In this document: positions 20,435 through 27,869 of the stretch, in pieces
How the letters are laid out: every line of letters starts with the position of its first letter
How positions within the stretch are numbered: the stretch's first letter is position 1
Assembly: GCA_031380885.1 (NCBI GenBank)
Contig: JANMXL010000064.1
Span: 1-64,000, forward strand
DNA: 64,000 nucleotides
DNA from: PBB1 sp031380885
GTDB taxonomy: Bacteria > Pseudomonadota > Gammaproteobacteria > Burkholderiales > Burkholderiaceae_C
Reading direction: 5' to 3'
The notes under the pieces: generated by a model
What the model was told of the DNA's origin: nothing
The model's input: only the letters and a program-made list of their open reading frames with translations
The model's database searches: none
Program-made: the position numbers and the translations under genes

Positions 20435-21238
20435 CTAGTGCCGCTGCAGCTCGAAGGTTCGTGTGTTGACGCGCTGAAACGCACCGCGCTCGGTGCTGAA
20501 ATCCCAGCGCTCGATGGCACAGCGGGCGGCATCTGCAGCCTCTTGCCGGATCACGTTCACCGAGTTGGCCACGCCGCGGCGCACCCGGCTCGACACGGCC
20601 GTGCCGGCCTGCGCGATGACGATGCGCGCGCCGTGGGCACCGGCGGGCGTCAGCTCGGCCACATAGGGCAGGTGGATGTGCCCGCCCAGCACGACATCGG
20701 CACCGGCCTCGGCCCAGCGCGCCAGTGCGGCACCGCGGCCGCGCAGCAGGTGCCGTGCCTCAGCCTCGCCTTCGACATGCAGCGGCTGGTGCACGACCAC
20801 CACCCGCAGCTGTTCGGGCCGCGCGCGGCGCAGCCGCGCGGCCACGCGCTCCACCTGCGCGGCGTTGACTTCGCCTTCAATATGGCGCCACCAGCGCGTG
20901 GTCTTCACGCACTGCACCAGCAGCCCGGCGCTCTCGTGCACCGGCTCCATCACGTCGCCGAACGCACGGCGGTAGCCGGCGTACGGCGCCAACAGCCGCG
21001 CCAAGGGGTTCACCACCGTCAGGTCATGGTTGCCGGGGATGCTGACAAAGGGCAGGGCCAGGCGATCGATGAAGCGCCGGGCGGCGGCGAACTGCGCTGT
21101 GCGCGCACGCTGGGTGATGTCGCCCGACAGCACCAGCAGATCGGGTGACAGTTGACCTGCCAGCGTCGCCAGCGCCTCGACCACGGGCGCTTGTTCGGTG
21201 CCGAAGTGGGTGTCGGAGATGTGCAGCAGCGTCGTCAC
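20435..21238 (-). CDS. Metallophosphoesterase (calcineurin-like)
   Basis: 267 residues with a GTG start (VTTLLHISDTHFG). All metal-binding motifs of the family are present: DTHFG, LSGDITQ, PGNHDLT, VVVHQPLH and GGHIHLP. It most resembles cyclic-nucleotide phosphodiesterase/Icc-like enzymes, but the substrate cannot be fixed. The GTG overlaps the stop of the Tim44-like gene (GTGA), so the two are expressed together. Confidence 0.9.
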   Translation of the reverse strand: MTTLLHISDTHFGTEQAPVVEALATLAGQLSPDLLVLSGDITQRARTAQFAAARRFIDRLALPFVSIPGNHDLTVVNPLARLLAPYAGYRRAFGDVMEPVHESAGLLVQCVKTTRWWRHIEGEVNAAQVERVAARLRRARPEQLRVVVVHQPLHVEGEAEARHLLRGRGAALARWAEAGADVVLGGHIHLPYVAELTPAGAHGARIVIAQAGTAVSSRVRRGVANSVNVIRQEAADAARCAIERWDFSTERGAFQRVNTRTFELQRH

Positions 21239-22152
21239 TGCGTCTGCTGGATGCCTGCGATGGCCCACTGGCCGCCGACGTTGGGCTTGACCAAATTCCA
21301 GACCTCGTCGAACGCCGTCACCGGGCCGTCGGCCTGCTCGCGGATCGTGCCGTGGTAGCGCACGCTGACCACCTGGCGCTCGGCCTCCTCGACGACATCG
21401 ATCACCTCGGCATCGACGTGAATCACCTCGGTGTGCTGTTCGCCGTGCAGCCGGTCTTGCAGGTCGAGCTTGATCGCGGCGTACATCTCCGGCGTGGTGA
21501 ACTGGCGCAGGTCGACCAGGTCGGCCGTGTCGTTGGCAGCCTGCATGCGGATGAAGGTCAGCTTGGCGATGCGTTCGAACGCCGCTTGATCGAAGCCGGG
21601 CGGCAGCATCGAAGGGGGCGCGAAGGTCTGTGCGTTGGCAGCCGCTGGCGGTGCCGCCGCAGAGGCGCTCCAACCCGAGCCCGAACTGGCGCCTGCCGCG
21701 GGAGCGTCGCCTGCAAAGCGCAGACCGTTGTAGCCCGCGGACGATGGTCGGGCCCGTGAGCCAGCCATGCGGCTCATCACGAAACGGATCGCCACGAAGG
21801 CGACGATGCCCAGCAGCACCATCATGATCAGGTTGCCGAATTCGGCGCCCATGCCGAAATGGCTCATCAACGCGGCAATGCCCAGCCCGGCGGCCAGACC
21901 GGCGATGGGGCCCATCCACGAGCGCTTGGGCGCTGGGGCGGCCGGCGCACCGGCGGTAGGCGGTGTCATCGGGGCGGCCTGCCCAGGCTTGGTAGGGGCC
22001 GGTGCTGGCGCCACATTCGGCGTGCTGCGCGGTGGCAGCTGGCGCTGCATGCCCGAGAAGCCACCGCCACCGAGGCGCTTGGCATCGACGTCAGAGGGGG
22101 TGAAGCCGGTCGCCAGCAGCGCCAGCGACAAAGCCAGGATCCAGGATTTCAT
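21235..22152 (-). CDS. Tim44-like domain protein with signal peptide
   Basis: 305 residues. N-terminal signal peptide (ILALSLALLATGFTPSDVDA), then a Gly-rich segment LGGGGFSGMQRQLPPRSTPN and a Pro/Ala-rich linker, two hydrophobic stretches (WMGPIAGLAAGLGIAALMSHFG and LIMMVLLGIVAFVAIRFVM), and the C-terminal Tim44/MRPL45 fold (AFERIAKLTFIRMQAAND ... VWNLVKPNVGGQWAIAGIQQ). Bacterial members are membrane-anchored with unknown role. AAGGAG lies 8 bases before the ATG at 22152. It is translationally coupled to the phosphoesterase downstream. Confidence 0.9.
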   Translation of the reverse strand: MKSWILALSLALLATGFTPSDVDAKRLGGGGFSGMQRQLPPRSTPNVAPAPAPTKPGQAAPMTPPTAGAPAAPAPKRSWMGPIAGLAAGLGIAALMSHFGMGAEFGNLIMMVLLGIVAFVAIRFVMSRMAGSRARPSSAGYNGLRFAGDAPAAGASSGSGWSASAAAPPAAANAQTFAPPSMLPPGFDQAAFERIAKLTFIRMQAANDTADLVDLRQFTTPEMYAAIKLDLQDRLHGEQHTEVIHVDAEVIDVVEEAERQVVSVRYHGTIREQADGPVTAFDEVWNLVKPNVGGQWAIAGIQQTQ

Positions 22153-22338
22153 CGGGTGCTCCTTCAATAGTGCCTCTGCGCAATGTGCGGGTCGGCGTGG
22201 TGAACACAAGAGGTGATTGTCTGCGGCCGCCGAACAGCTCGAAAAATCGGAAAAAACGCCCGATCGCTCTCACAATCGCGCTGCCGTTACCGAACGCTGC
22301 ATCCTGCGGCTTTCGCTTCGGCCTGGGAGCCGCGCTCG

Positions 22339-23787
22339 ATGACACACGCTTTGATCGTTGACGACGATGTGGATTCGGCGTCCACCCTGAAGGCGCTGAT
22401 CATGGCCGAGCACTGCACCGTCGCCGTAGCCCACAACCTGCGCGATGCGCGGCGCCAAATCGTGTTGCAGCAACCGGAACTGGTGCTGCTCGATCTGCAA
22501 CTGCCCGACGGCAATGGCCTGGACCTGTTCTCCGAGCCCGAGCTGCTGGCCGATTCCGAGGTGGTGCTGATCACCGGGCATGCCTCGCTGGACACCTCGA
22601 TCCAGGCGCTGCGCCTTGGCGCGGCGGATTACCTGGTCAAGCCGATCAACCTTCGTCAACTGCAAGGCGTGCTGTCGCGGGTCACAAAGCCGGCGCTGTT
22701 GAAAGCCGAGGTCGAGACGCTGGCCGCGCAGGTGGCACCCAGCGGCCACTTCGGGGCGCTGTGGGGCCGCACGCCGGCGATGCTGCGGCTCTACGAGCAG
22801 ATCGCCCGCGTGGCGCTGACCAGCGTCACCGTGTTTATTACCGGCGAGAGCGGCAGCGGCAAGGAGGTGGTGGCGCAGACGGTGCATGACCTGAGCCGCC
22901 GCCGCAAGCAGCCTTTCCTCGCCGTCAACTGCGGTGCGATCTCGCCCAACCTGATCGAGAGCGAGATCTTCGGCCACGAGAAAGGCAGCTTCACCGGCGC
23001 CGACCGGCAGCACCTGGGCTTTTTCGAGCGCGCCAGCGGCGGCACGCTGTTTCTCGATGAAATCACCGAGATGCCGATGGAGCTGCAAGTCAAGCTGCTG
23101 CGCGTTCTGGAAACTGGCTGCTTCATGCGGGTGGGCTCGACGCAGATGCAGGCGGCCGATGTGCGCGTGCTCGCCGCCACCAACCGCCGCCCGGATGAAG
23201 CGGTGGCCACCGGCAAGCTGCGCGAAGACCTGCTGTACCGGCTGAATGTGTTCCCGATCGAGCTGCCGCCGCTGCGTGATCGGCTCAGCGATGTGGGCCT
23301 GCTGGCGCAGCATTTCCTCAGCTCCTTCGGAGTGCAGGAAGGCCAGGCCAAGCACTTCAGCGCGGCTGCGCTCGAGCGGCTCGCGCAGTACCGCTGGCCG
23401 GGCAATGTGCGCGAGCTGCGCAACGCGGTGCAGCGCGCCTATGTGATGGCTGCCGGTGACGTCATCGACGCGCAGTGGCTGCCGCAGCCGTCGCCCGCCG
23501 TTGTGGGCGCCATGGCGGGCGCCACCGCCTCGGTGACGCCGCTGCCCGCGGCGTCAGTGGCACGACGACCGGCCTCGGCATCGGACGAGGCGTTCGAACA
23601 GGAGTCGATCATGCTGCCCATCGGCACATCGCTGGCTTCGGCCGAGCGCACGCTGATCCTCGCCACCTTGCGCCACCACCATCACCAGAAGGAACGCACC
23701 GCCGCAGCGCTCGGCATCAGCCTGAAAACGCTCTACAACCGGCTCAAGGAATACGCCGCCGACGGCCTGGAGCATCCAGTGGCCTGA
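22339..23787 (+). CDS. NtrC-family sigma-54 activator (REC - AAA+ - Fis HTH)
   Basis: 482 residues. Receiver domain (VDDDVDSAS, phospho-acceptor in LVLLDLQLPDGNG, Lys in YLVKP), AAA+ domain with Walker A FITGESGSGKE, the sigma-54 contact loop GSFTGA (GAFTGA consensus with Ala to Ser, a tolerated variant), Walker B GTLFLDEI, and a C-terminal Fis-type HTH (KERTAAALGISLKTLYNRL). It should bind enhancers and open sigma-54 promoters when phosphorylated. No histidine kinase is adjacent, so it is an orphan. It lies about 12 kb upstream of the rpoN gene and just upstream of the first of several sigma-54-type promoters in this window. Confidence 0.95.
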   Translation: MTHALIVDDDVDSASTLKALIMAEHCTVAVAHNLRDARRQIVLQQPELVLLDLQLPDGNGLDLFSEPELLADSEVVLITGHASLDTSIQALRLGAADYLVKPINLRQLQGVLSRVTKPALLKAEVETLAAQVAPSGHFGALWGRTPAMLRLYEQIARVALTSVTVFITGESGSGKEVVAQTVHDLSRRRKQPFLAVNCGAISPNLIESEIFGHEKGSFTGADRQHLGFFERASGGTLFLDEITEMPMELQVKLLRVLETGCFMRVGSTQMQAADVRVLAATNRRPDEAVATGKLREDLLYRLNVFPIELPPLRDRLSDVGLLAQHFLSSFGVQEGQAKHFSAAALERLAQYRWPGNVRELRNAVQRAYVMAAGDVIDAQWLPQPSPAVVGAMAGATASVTPLPAASVARRPASASDEAFEQESIMLPIGTSLASAERTLILATLRHHHHQKERTAAALGISLKTLYNRLKEYAADGLEHPVA

Positions 23788-23826
23788 CGCACAGCCCGCG
23801 CAGGCAGCCGAGTGAGGTGCGTTTGC

Positions 23827-24471
23827 TCAGCCGCTCGCCGATTGCGCGCGATCGCTGGCGGGATGGAGTCTGCTGTGGTCGGCCAGGATCAGCGGCGTCA
23901 CCGCCTCCCAGCGGCTGCAGCGACTGTGCGGGGTGCGAAGCGGCGAGCGGCGCCATTCGGTCTCGCCGCCGGTGTCCAGCAGCAGCGTGCGACAGCCCGC
24001 GCGGCGGCCCGCTTCGACATCGTCGAGCGTGTCGCCGACCATCCATGACGCTGCCAGATCGATGCGGTGTGCCCGTGCCGCACGGATCAGCATGCCCGGT
24101 GCGGGTGTGCGGCACAGGCAGGCCGGCTGGCCGTCGGGCGCCGGCGTGTGCGGGCACACCACGAAATCGGTCAGCGCGATGCCGGCCGCCTCGCCCAGCT
24201 GACGCTCCAGCGCCGCCTGCAACTGCGAGAACTGCCAGCGCGTGAAGTAGCCCAGCGACAGGCCGCTCTGGTTGGTGACCACGATCAGCGCCAGGCCAGC
24301 TGCCGCCAGCGCCGCCAGTGATTCGAGCGCGCCGGGCTGGAAGCGCAGCAGCGTCGGGTCGGCGTTGTGGGGCACGCTGTCGAGCAGCGTGCCGTCTTTG
24401 TCGATGAACACGGCTGTTCGCGCTGCAGCCGGGGGGCTGTCAACAGGGCGGATGGGCGCGGTGGCGATCAT
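23827..24471 (-). CDS. HAD phosphatase, GmhB/HisB-N type
   Basis: 214 residues. The HAD catalytic motif is VFIDKDGTLLD (both Asp present), motif II VVTNQSG, and motif III GDTLDDVEAG. A Cys/His cluster CPHTPAPDGQPACLCRTP matches the zinc loop of D,D-heptose 1,7-bisphosphate phosphatases. That makes a role in LPS heptose precursor synthesis likely, although similar phosphatases act on histidinol phosphate or other sugars. The C-terminal extension is rich in Arg/Ser. It converges with the sigma-54 activator gene. Confidence 0.85.
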   Translation of the reverse strand: MIATAPIRPVDSPPAAARTAVFIDKDGTLLDSVPHNADPTLLRFQPGALESLAALAAAGLALIVVTNQSGLSLGYFTRWQFSQLQAALERQLGEAAGIALTDFVVCPHTPAPDGQPACLCRTPAPGMLIRAARAHRIDLAASWMVGDTLDDVEAGRRAGCRTLLLDTGGETEWRRSPLRTPHSRCSRWEAVTPLILADHSRLHPASDRAQSASG

Positions 24472-24494
24472 GGTGTGGGTGAGATGGGGCTGGA

Positions 24495-24521
24495 CATGCC
24501 GCGGTGATGGCAAACGGCATG
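24495..24521. repeat. Inverted repeat upstream of the L,D-transpeptidase promoter
   Basis: CATGCCG at 24495-24501 and CGGCATG at 24515-24521 form 7-bp arms 13 bases apart. The centre is about 70 bases before the predicted start of the sigma-54-type promoter at 24554. It could be an activator-binding site, but a single short repeat in GC-rich DNA is weak evidence. Confidence 0.35.
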
Positions 24522-24553
24522 CCGATCGCGCTCGAAGTGGGAAATGCCTCCAC

Positions 24554-24568
24554 GGGCACAACGTTTGC
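24554..24568 (+). promoter_or_regulatory. Sigma-54 (-24/-12) promoter, L,D-transpeptidase gene
   Basis: GGGCACAACGTTTGC has GG and GC separated by exactly 10 bases, GGCAC at -24 and TTGC at -12. Transcription would begin near 24580, about 25 bases before the predicted TTG start codon. Confidence 0.65.
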
Positions 24569-24603
24569 CGTGAAGTGGGTCTCGTCCCGCTGCCACTCAC
24601 GCC

Positions 24604-25266
24604 TTGACGCCCAACACCTGCACCGTCGATTCGATACCCCAGCGTGCGCGACGCTGGTTGATCACCGCTGTCCTGGCGTGTTTTGCCGCATCGGCCCCGG
24701 CCGCGCCGGAGGTGGCGTTGTCGAATGACGCCCAAGCCCTGGTGAAGCAGGTGGCGCTGTCGAACGATCACCAGGGTGCACCGTTCCTCGTGCTCGATAA
24801 ACACCAGGCCCGCCTCTGGGTGTTCGACACCCAGGCGCGCCTGCAGGGAAGCACCCCGGTGCTGCTCGGCCTGGCGATCGGCGACGACACCGCGCCTGGC
24901 GTTGCCGAGCTGCCGCTGGCGCAGATCGCCGATGCCGCGCGCACCACGCCGGCCGGGCGCTTCGTCATCGAGCCCGGGCGCAACCTGCATGGCGACGAGA
25001 TCCTGTGGATCGACTATGCCGCGGCGGTGTCGATGCACCGCGTGCGTTCGGTGAATGCGGGTGAACGTCGATTGCAACGGTTGGCGTCACCCATCCCGGC
25101 TGACAGGCGCATTTCCTATGGCTGCATCAACGTGCCGGTGGCCTTCTTCAACCGCGTGCTGACGCCGTTTCTTCAGCAGTCGCGGGCCATCGCCTACGTG
25201 CTGCCGGAAACGCGGCCGATGGAGGCGGTGTTCCCGTTCATGGGAACGCAGGTGACTGGCCGCTGA
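24604..25266 (+). CDS. L,D-transpeptidase (YkuD-like), exported
   Basis: 220 residues. The only start at the 5' end of the open frame is TTG (24604), because a stop lies at 24571-24573. The N-terminus has a basic stretch then a signal peptide (RARRWLITAVLACFAASAPA). The catalytic cysteine lies in RISYGCINVP (about residue 175) with a preceding HRVRS block, the pattern of YkuD-type L,D-transpeptidases. The usual SHGC motif reads SYGC here, a subgroup variation. It would cross-link peptidoglycan stem peptides or attach proteins to them in the periplasm. A sigma-54-type promoter precedes it and a strong terminator follows. Confidence 0.8.
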   Translation: MTPNTCTVDSIPQRARRWLITAVLACFAASAPAAPEVALSNDAQALVKQVALSNDHQGAPFLVLDKHQARLWVFDTQARLQGSTPVLLGLAIGDDTAPGVAELPLAQIADAARTTPAGRFVIEPGRNLHGDEILWIDYAAAVSMHRVRSVNAGERRLQRLASPIPADRRISYGCINVPVAFFNRVLTPFLQQSRAIAYVLPETRPMEAVFPFMGTQVTGR

Positions 25267-25275
25267 ATTGCCGAA

Positions 25276-25304
25276 CAGAGAAGGTGCACGCGGCACCTTC
25301 TCTG
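25276..25304. terminator. Bidirectional terminator hairpin
   Basis: CAGAGAAGGTGC and GCACCTTCTCTG form a perfect 12-bp stem around a 5-base loop. It lies between the convergent L,D-transpeptidase and Ser/Thr-rich protein genes. No long T-tract follows on either side. Confidence 0.75.
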
Positions 25305-25310
25305 CATCGC

Positions 25311-25736
25311 TCAACCGCGGTCGCGGCGAGCGGCTCGGGTCATTGGGGCCGGTGTTGTGGTGTCGTTCATCGAGTCGGTGGAACCGCTCGAGCCGGTGGA
25401 ACCGTTGGAACGGTTGCGCATCATCTCGTCGGCCTGCATCGTGGTGCTGGTGCCGTTGGTTGTGCCAGAACGTGCATTGCCCGCAGGATCCGCCATGCCG
25501 CCTTCATTGCGCATCGTGCGGCTCGAACCGGTGCCGGTGCCGGGGGTCTGCGTGCCGGTCGCCGAGTTCGGCGTGCCGTCGGCGGGTCGGGTCTGCAGCG
25601 GGTTCGGGCTGGTGGTGGAATTCATCATGCCCGGCTTCGAGGGCGCGGTGTCGGATGCGGTCTGTGCGCCGGCCAGGCCGGTAGCAACAAGGAGGGCCGC
25701 GGCAAGGGCGGTCTTGCAATTGATGATGTGATGCAT
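25311..25736 (-). CDS. Exported low-complexity Ser/Thr/Gly/Asn-rich protein
   Basis: 141 residues. A signal peptide (TALAAALLVATGLAGAQTA) is followed by an extended, almost uncharged segment rich in Thr, Ser, Gly, Asn and Met (GTQTPGTGTGSSRTMRNEGG, NGSTGSSGSTDSMNDTTTP), ending in a short basic tail ARRDRG. No domain is recognisable and the mature protein is probably disordered. GGAG lies 8 bases before the ATG. A sigma-54-type element stands upstream. It resembles small stress-associated periplasmic proteins in composition only. Confidence 0.75.
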   Translation of the reverse strand: MHHIINCKTALAAALLVATGLAGAQTASDTAPSKPGMMNSTTSPNPLQTRPADGTPNSATGTQTPGTGTGSSRTMRNEGGMADPAGNARSGTTNGTSTTMQADEMMRNRSNGSTGSSGSTDSMNDTTTPAPMTRAARRDRG

Positions 25737-25813
25737 GTGTGTCTCCGTGGGGTTGAACGGGTCGCCGGTCTGCGCCGAAGATCGGGTTTGAGCAGCGTCG
25801 TGCAGCCCACCGG

Positions 25814-25828
25814 GCAAGCCGCGTTCCT
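25814..25828 (-). promoter_or_regulatory. Sigma-54-like element, Ser/Thr-rich protein gene
   Basis: Minus-strand AGGAACGCGGCTTGC: GG and GC separated by 10 bases, TTGC at -12 intact, GGAAC instead of GGCAC at -24. Predicted start near 25803, with the ATG at 25736. Confidence 0.4.
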
Positions 25829-25883
25829 GACATCGCAACTGCCCGCCGCAGCCGCCTCCACCCACAACACGCCTGACGCGTTC

Positions 25884-25898
25884 AGGCATCCCGCTTGC
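25884..25898 (+). promoter_or_regulatory. Sigma-54 (-24/-12) promoter, GlsB/YeaQ-family gene
   Basis: AGGCATCCCGCTTGC: GGCAT and TTGC with the exact 10-base GG-to-GC spacing. Predicted start near 25911, 45 bases before the ATG. It is divergent from the element at 25814 in the same 219-base gap. Confidence 0.6.
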
Positions 25899-25955
25899 CC
25901 CACTCTTTCGGCAGAGCGCACGTCGCGCATCTGCGCACTTCACAAGGACAATTTC

Positions 25956-26228
25956 ATGATCAATCTCATCGTCTGGCTCGTCATCGGCGGGCTCATCGGC
26001 TGGGTTGCCAGCATGCTGATGAAAACCGATGGACAACAGGGCATGTTCCTGAACATCGTTGTCGGCATCGTCGGCGCGGCACTTGGTGGCTGGTTCATCT
26101 CCCCACTGGTCGGCATTGCCAGCATCAACGACGGCAACTTCAGCATCGGCGCACTCGTCGTCTCGCTGATCGGCGCAGTCATCTTGCTGGCCATCGTCAA
26201 CCTCTTTCGGCGCGGCTCCGCACGTTAA
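25956..26228 (+). CDS. GlsB/YeaQ/YmgE family small membrane protein
   Basis: 90 residues with three hydrophobic helices rich in Gly: LIVWLVIGGLIGWVASMLM, FLNIVVGIVGAALGGWF and IGALVVSLIGAVILLAIVNLF. The IGWxA and GIVGAxxGG patterns are diagnostic of the transglycosylase-associated (GlsB/YeaQ/YmgE) family. These are inner-membrane proteins often induced by stress; the biochemical role is not known. The ATG follows a weak AAGGA site. It is preceded by a sigma-54-type promoter. Confidence 0.9.
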   Translation: MINLIVWLVIGGLIGWVASMLMKTDGQQGMFLNIVVGIVGAALGGWFISPLVGIASINDGNFSIGALVVSLIGAVILLAIVNLFRRGSAR

Positions 26229-26276
26229 GCGCCGCCGAGTCACGCCCCAGCACTCATCAACCATCACCCGCGAAAG

Positions 26277-26528
26277 ATGTTGATGACAACAATGAATACC
26301 CCCGATGCCACCGACGGCCTGCGGTGCACGGTGTGGGGCAACCCGCCGGGCGCATGGGTGACCGACTTTGCCAAGCCACCATTGGGGGTGGACTTCGACC
26401 TCGACTTGAATCCCAGTGACGATCCGAACGCAGGCTTCGTTTATGTGGAACGCGACACGGTCGATACCGAAGCTGCGGTGTTCGATGTGCTGTCTCGCGA
26501 GGTTGTGGATGGGGCCGAAGCTGACTGA
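26277..26528 (+). CDS. Small acidic hypothetical protein
   Basis: 83 residues, low pI (many Asp/Glu: GVDFDLDLNPSDDPNAG), no signal peptide or membrane segment. ATG codons at 26277, 26283 and 26292 are all possible starts. I recognise no family. It lies 48 bases after the GlsB-like gene on the same strand and before a terminator-like hairpin, so it may be the last gene of that transcript. Codon use looks like its neighbours, but the frame could still be chance. Confidence 0.5.
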   Translation: MLMTTMNTPDATDGLRCTVWGNPPGAWVTDFAKPPLGVDFDLDLNPSDDPNAGFVYVERDTVDTEAAVFDVLSREVVDGAEAD

Positions 26529-26552
26529 GTGAGGTGGTCTTGCCGCCTCACT
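26528..26552. terminator. Hairpin between convergent genes
   Basis: AGTGAGGTGG pairs with CCGCCTCACT (one G-T pair) around a 5-base loop, overlapping the stop of the antiporter gene at 26548. Confidence 0.55.
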
Positions 26553-27789
26553 GATTCGTCGGCAACTTCGATCGGCGCTGCTTGTATGCACGCATCAGCG
26601 GCGTGGCTGACACACCGTGCAACACGATCGACAGCGCCACGCAGGCCAGCGTGGCCGAGGTGAGTGTTGTCGCGAGTGGACCGGACACACCGTGCTCCAG
26701 TGCGAACACCAGGTAGAACAGCGAGCCGATGCCGCGGATGCCGAACCAGCCGACCAGCCGGCGTTGGGCCTGCGGCATGTCGGTGCGGCGCACCACCGCC
26801 ATCACCGACGCAGGTCGCACCCCAATCAGCAGCAACAGCGCGAAGCCCAGTTCGCGCCAACCGACGCCCACGCTGGCGAGCGCAGCGCCCACCGCCAGCA
26901 CCAACGCCGCTTCGATCAAGCGTTCAATGCGCCCGCCGAAGGCATGCAATCGTTCGGTCAGGCGATCACCGGCTGATCCCGCTGGTGCGTCGCGCAGCGG
27001 CAGCAACAGGGTGGTGCCGGCTGCGAAGGCGACGATGAAACTCGACGCGTTCAATGCGCGTGCCAGGCCGTATGACAGCACCACCACACCGACGTAGATG
27101 AACTCGTCGCGCAGCACGCGGTCGCCGTGCAGCAGAAGGCGTTTGAGCGCCAGCCCGATCAGCCAGCCCAACGCGCTCCCGACCACCGCACCGCCCGCGA
27201 TGGGCCATGTGAAATCCGCCCACCACCAACGCGCGCCGCCTTCGCCCAGGCCATGCAAACCGAGCAGGCCGAGTGCCAGCATGACGCCCGGCAGCGCACC
27301 GCCGTCGTTCATGCCACCTTCTGCGGTCAGCGACAAACGCACCGCATCGCGGTCTTCGCTGGATTCGATCTGCACATCGGACGCGAGCACGGGGTCGGTC
27401 GGCGCCACCACGCTGGCCAGCAGCAGCGCGGCGGGCCAGGGCAGGCCCAGCACCAGATGAGCGGCCAGCATCGCCAGCACGATCGTCACCACCATGCCGG
27501 GCCCGGCCAGCAGCAGGGCGACGCGCCATGCCTTGAAGGTCGGTGGCAGCGCCAGGCGCAACCCCACGGCAAAGAGTGACACCAGCACCGCCAGTTCGGT
27601 GACGAAAACGCCTGACGCTGCATGCTGCGTCAGCGTCTCGATCCCCGGCCCGCCCAGCCACGTGGCGCCTGCCCAGCCGACCACCATGTAGATCAATGCT
27701 GGCGACATGGGCCACGGTCTGACGCTTCGCTCTGACAGCGCCAGCAGAAGCAGCACGCCGCCCAGCAGCAACAGCGCAGCGGTCAGCAC
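26548..27789 (-). CDS. Cation/proton antiporter (CPA family)
   Basis: 413 residues from the GTG at 27789, chosen because GGAGG stands 7 bases before it; a longer ATG frame reaches 27828. The protein has about 12 hydrophobic helices. The ion-binding region is VVAPTDPVLASDVQ, the TDP/SD variant of the Nha/NhaP-type antiporter core, and EGGMNDGGALPGV matches the second conserved helix. It should exchange Na+ or K+ for H+ across the inner membrane. There is no C-terminal regulatory domain. Confidence 0.9.
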   Translation of the reverse strand: MLTAALLLLGGVLLLLALSERSVRPWPMSPALIYMVVGWAGATWLGGPGIETLTQHAASGVFVTELAVLVSLFAVGLRLALPPTFKAWRVALLLAGPGMVVTIVLAMLAAHLVLGLPWPAALLLASVVAPTDPVLASDVQIESSEDRDAVRLSLTAEGGMNDGGALPGVMLALGLLGLHGLGEGGARWWWADFTWPIAGGAVVGSALGWLIGLALKRLLLHGDRVLRDEFIYVGVVVLSYGLARALNASSFIVAFAAGTTLLLPLRDAPAGSAGDRLTERLHAFGGRIERLIEAALVLAVGAALASVGVGWRELGFALLLLIGVRPASVMAVVRRTDMPQAQRRLVGWFGIRGIGSLFYLVFALEHGVSGPLATTLTSATLACVALSIVLHGVSATPLMRAYKQRRSKLPTNQ

Positions 27790-27869
27790 TGGGCGTCCTC
27801 CGAATTGACGGGGCTGGCAGGGCCGCAAAATGTCAACGTCGACTGCAGCAGCATGTCTTGCAGCAGGCC

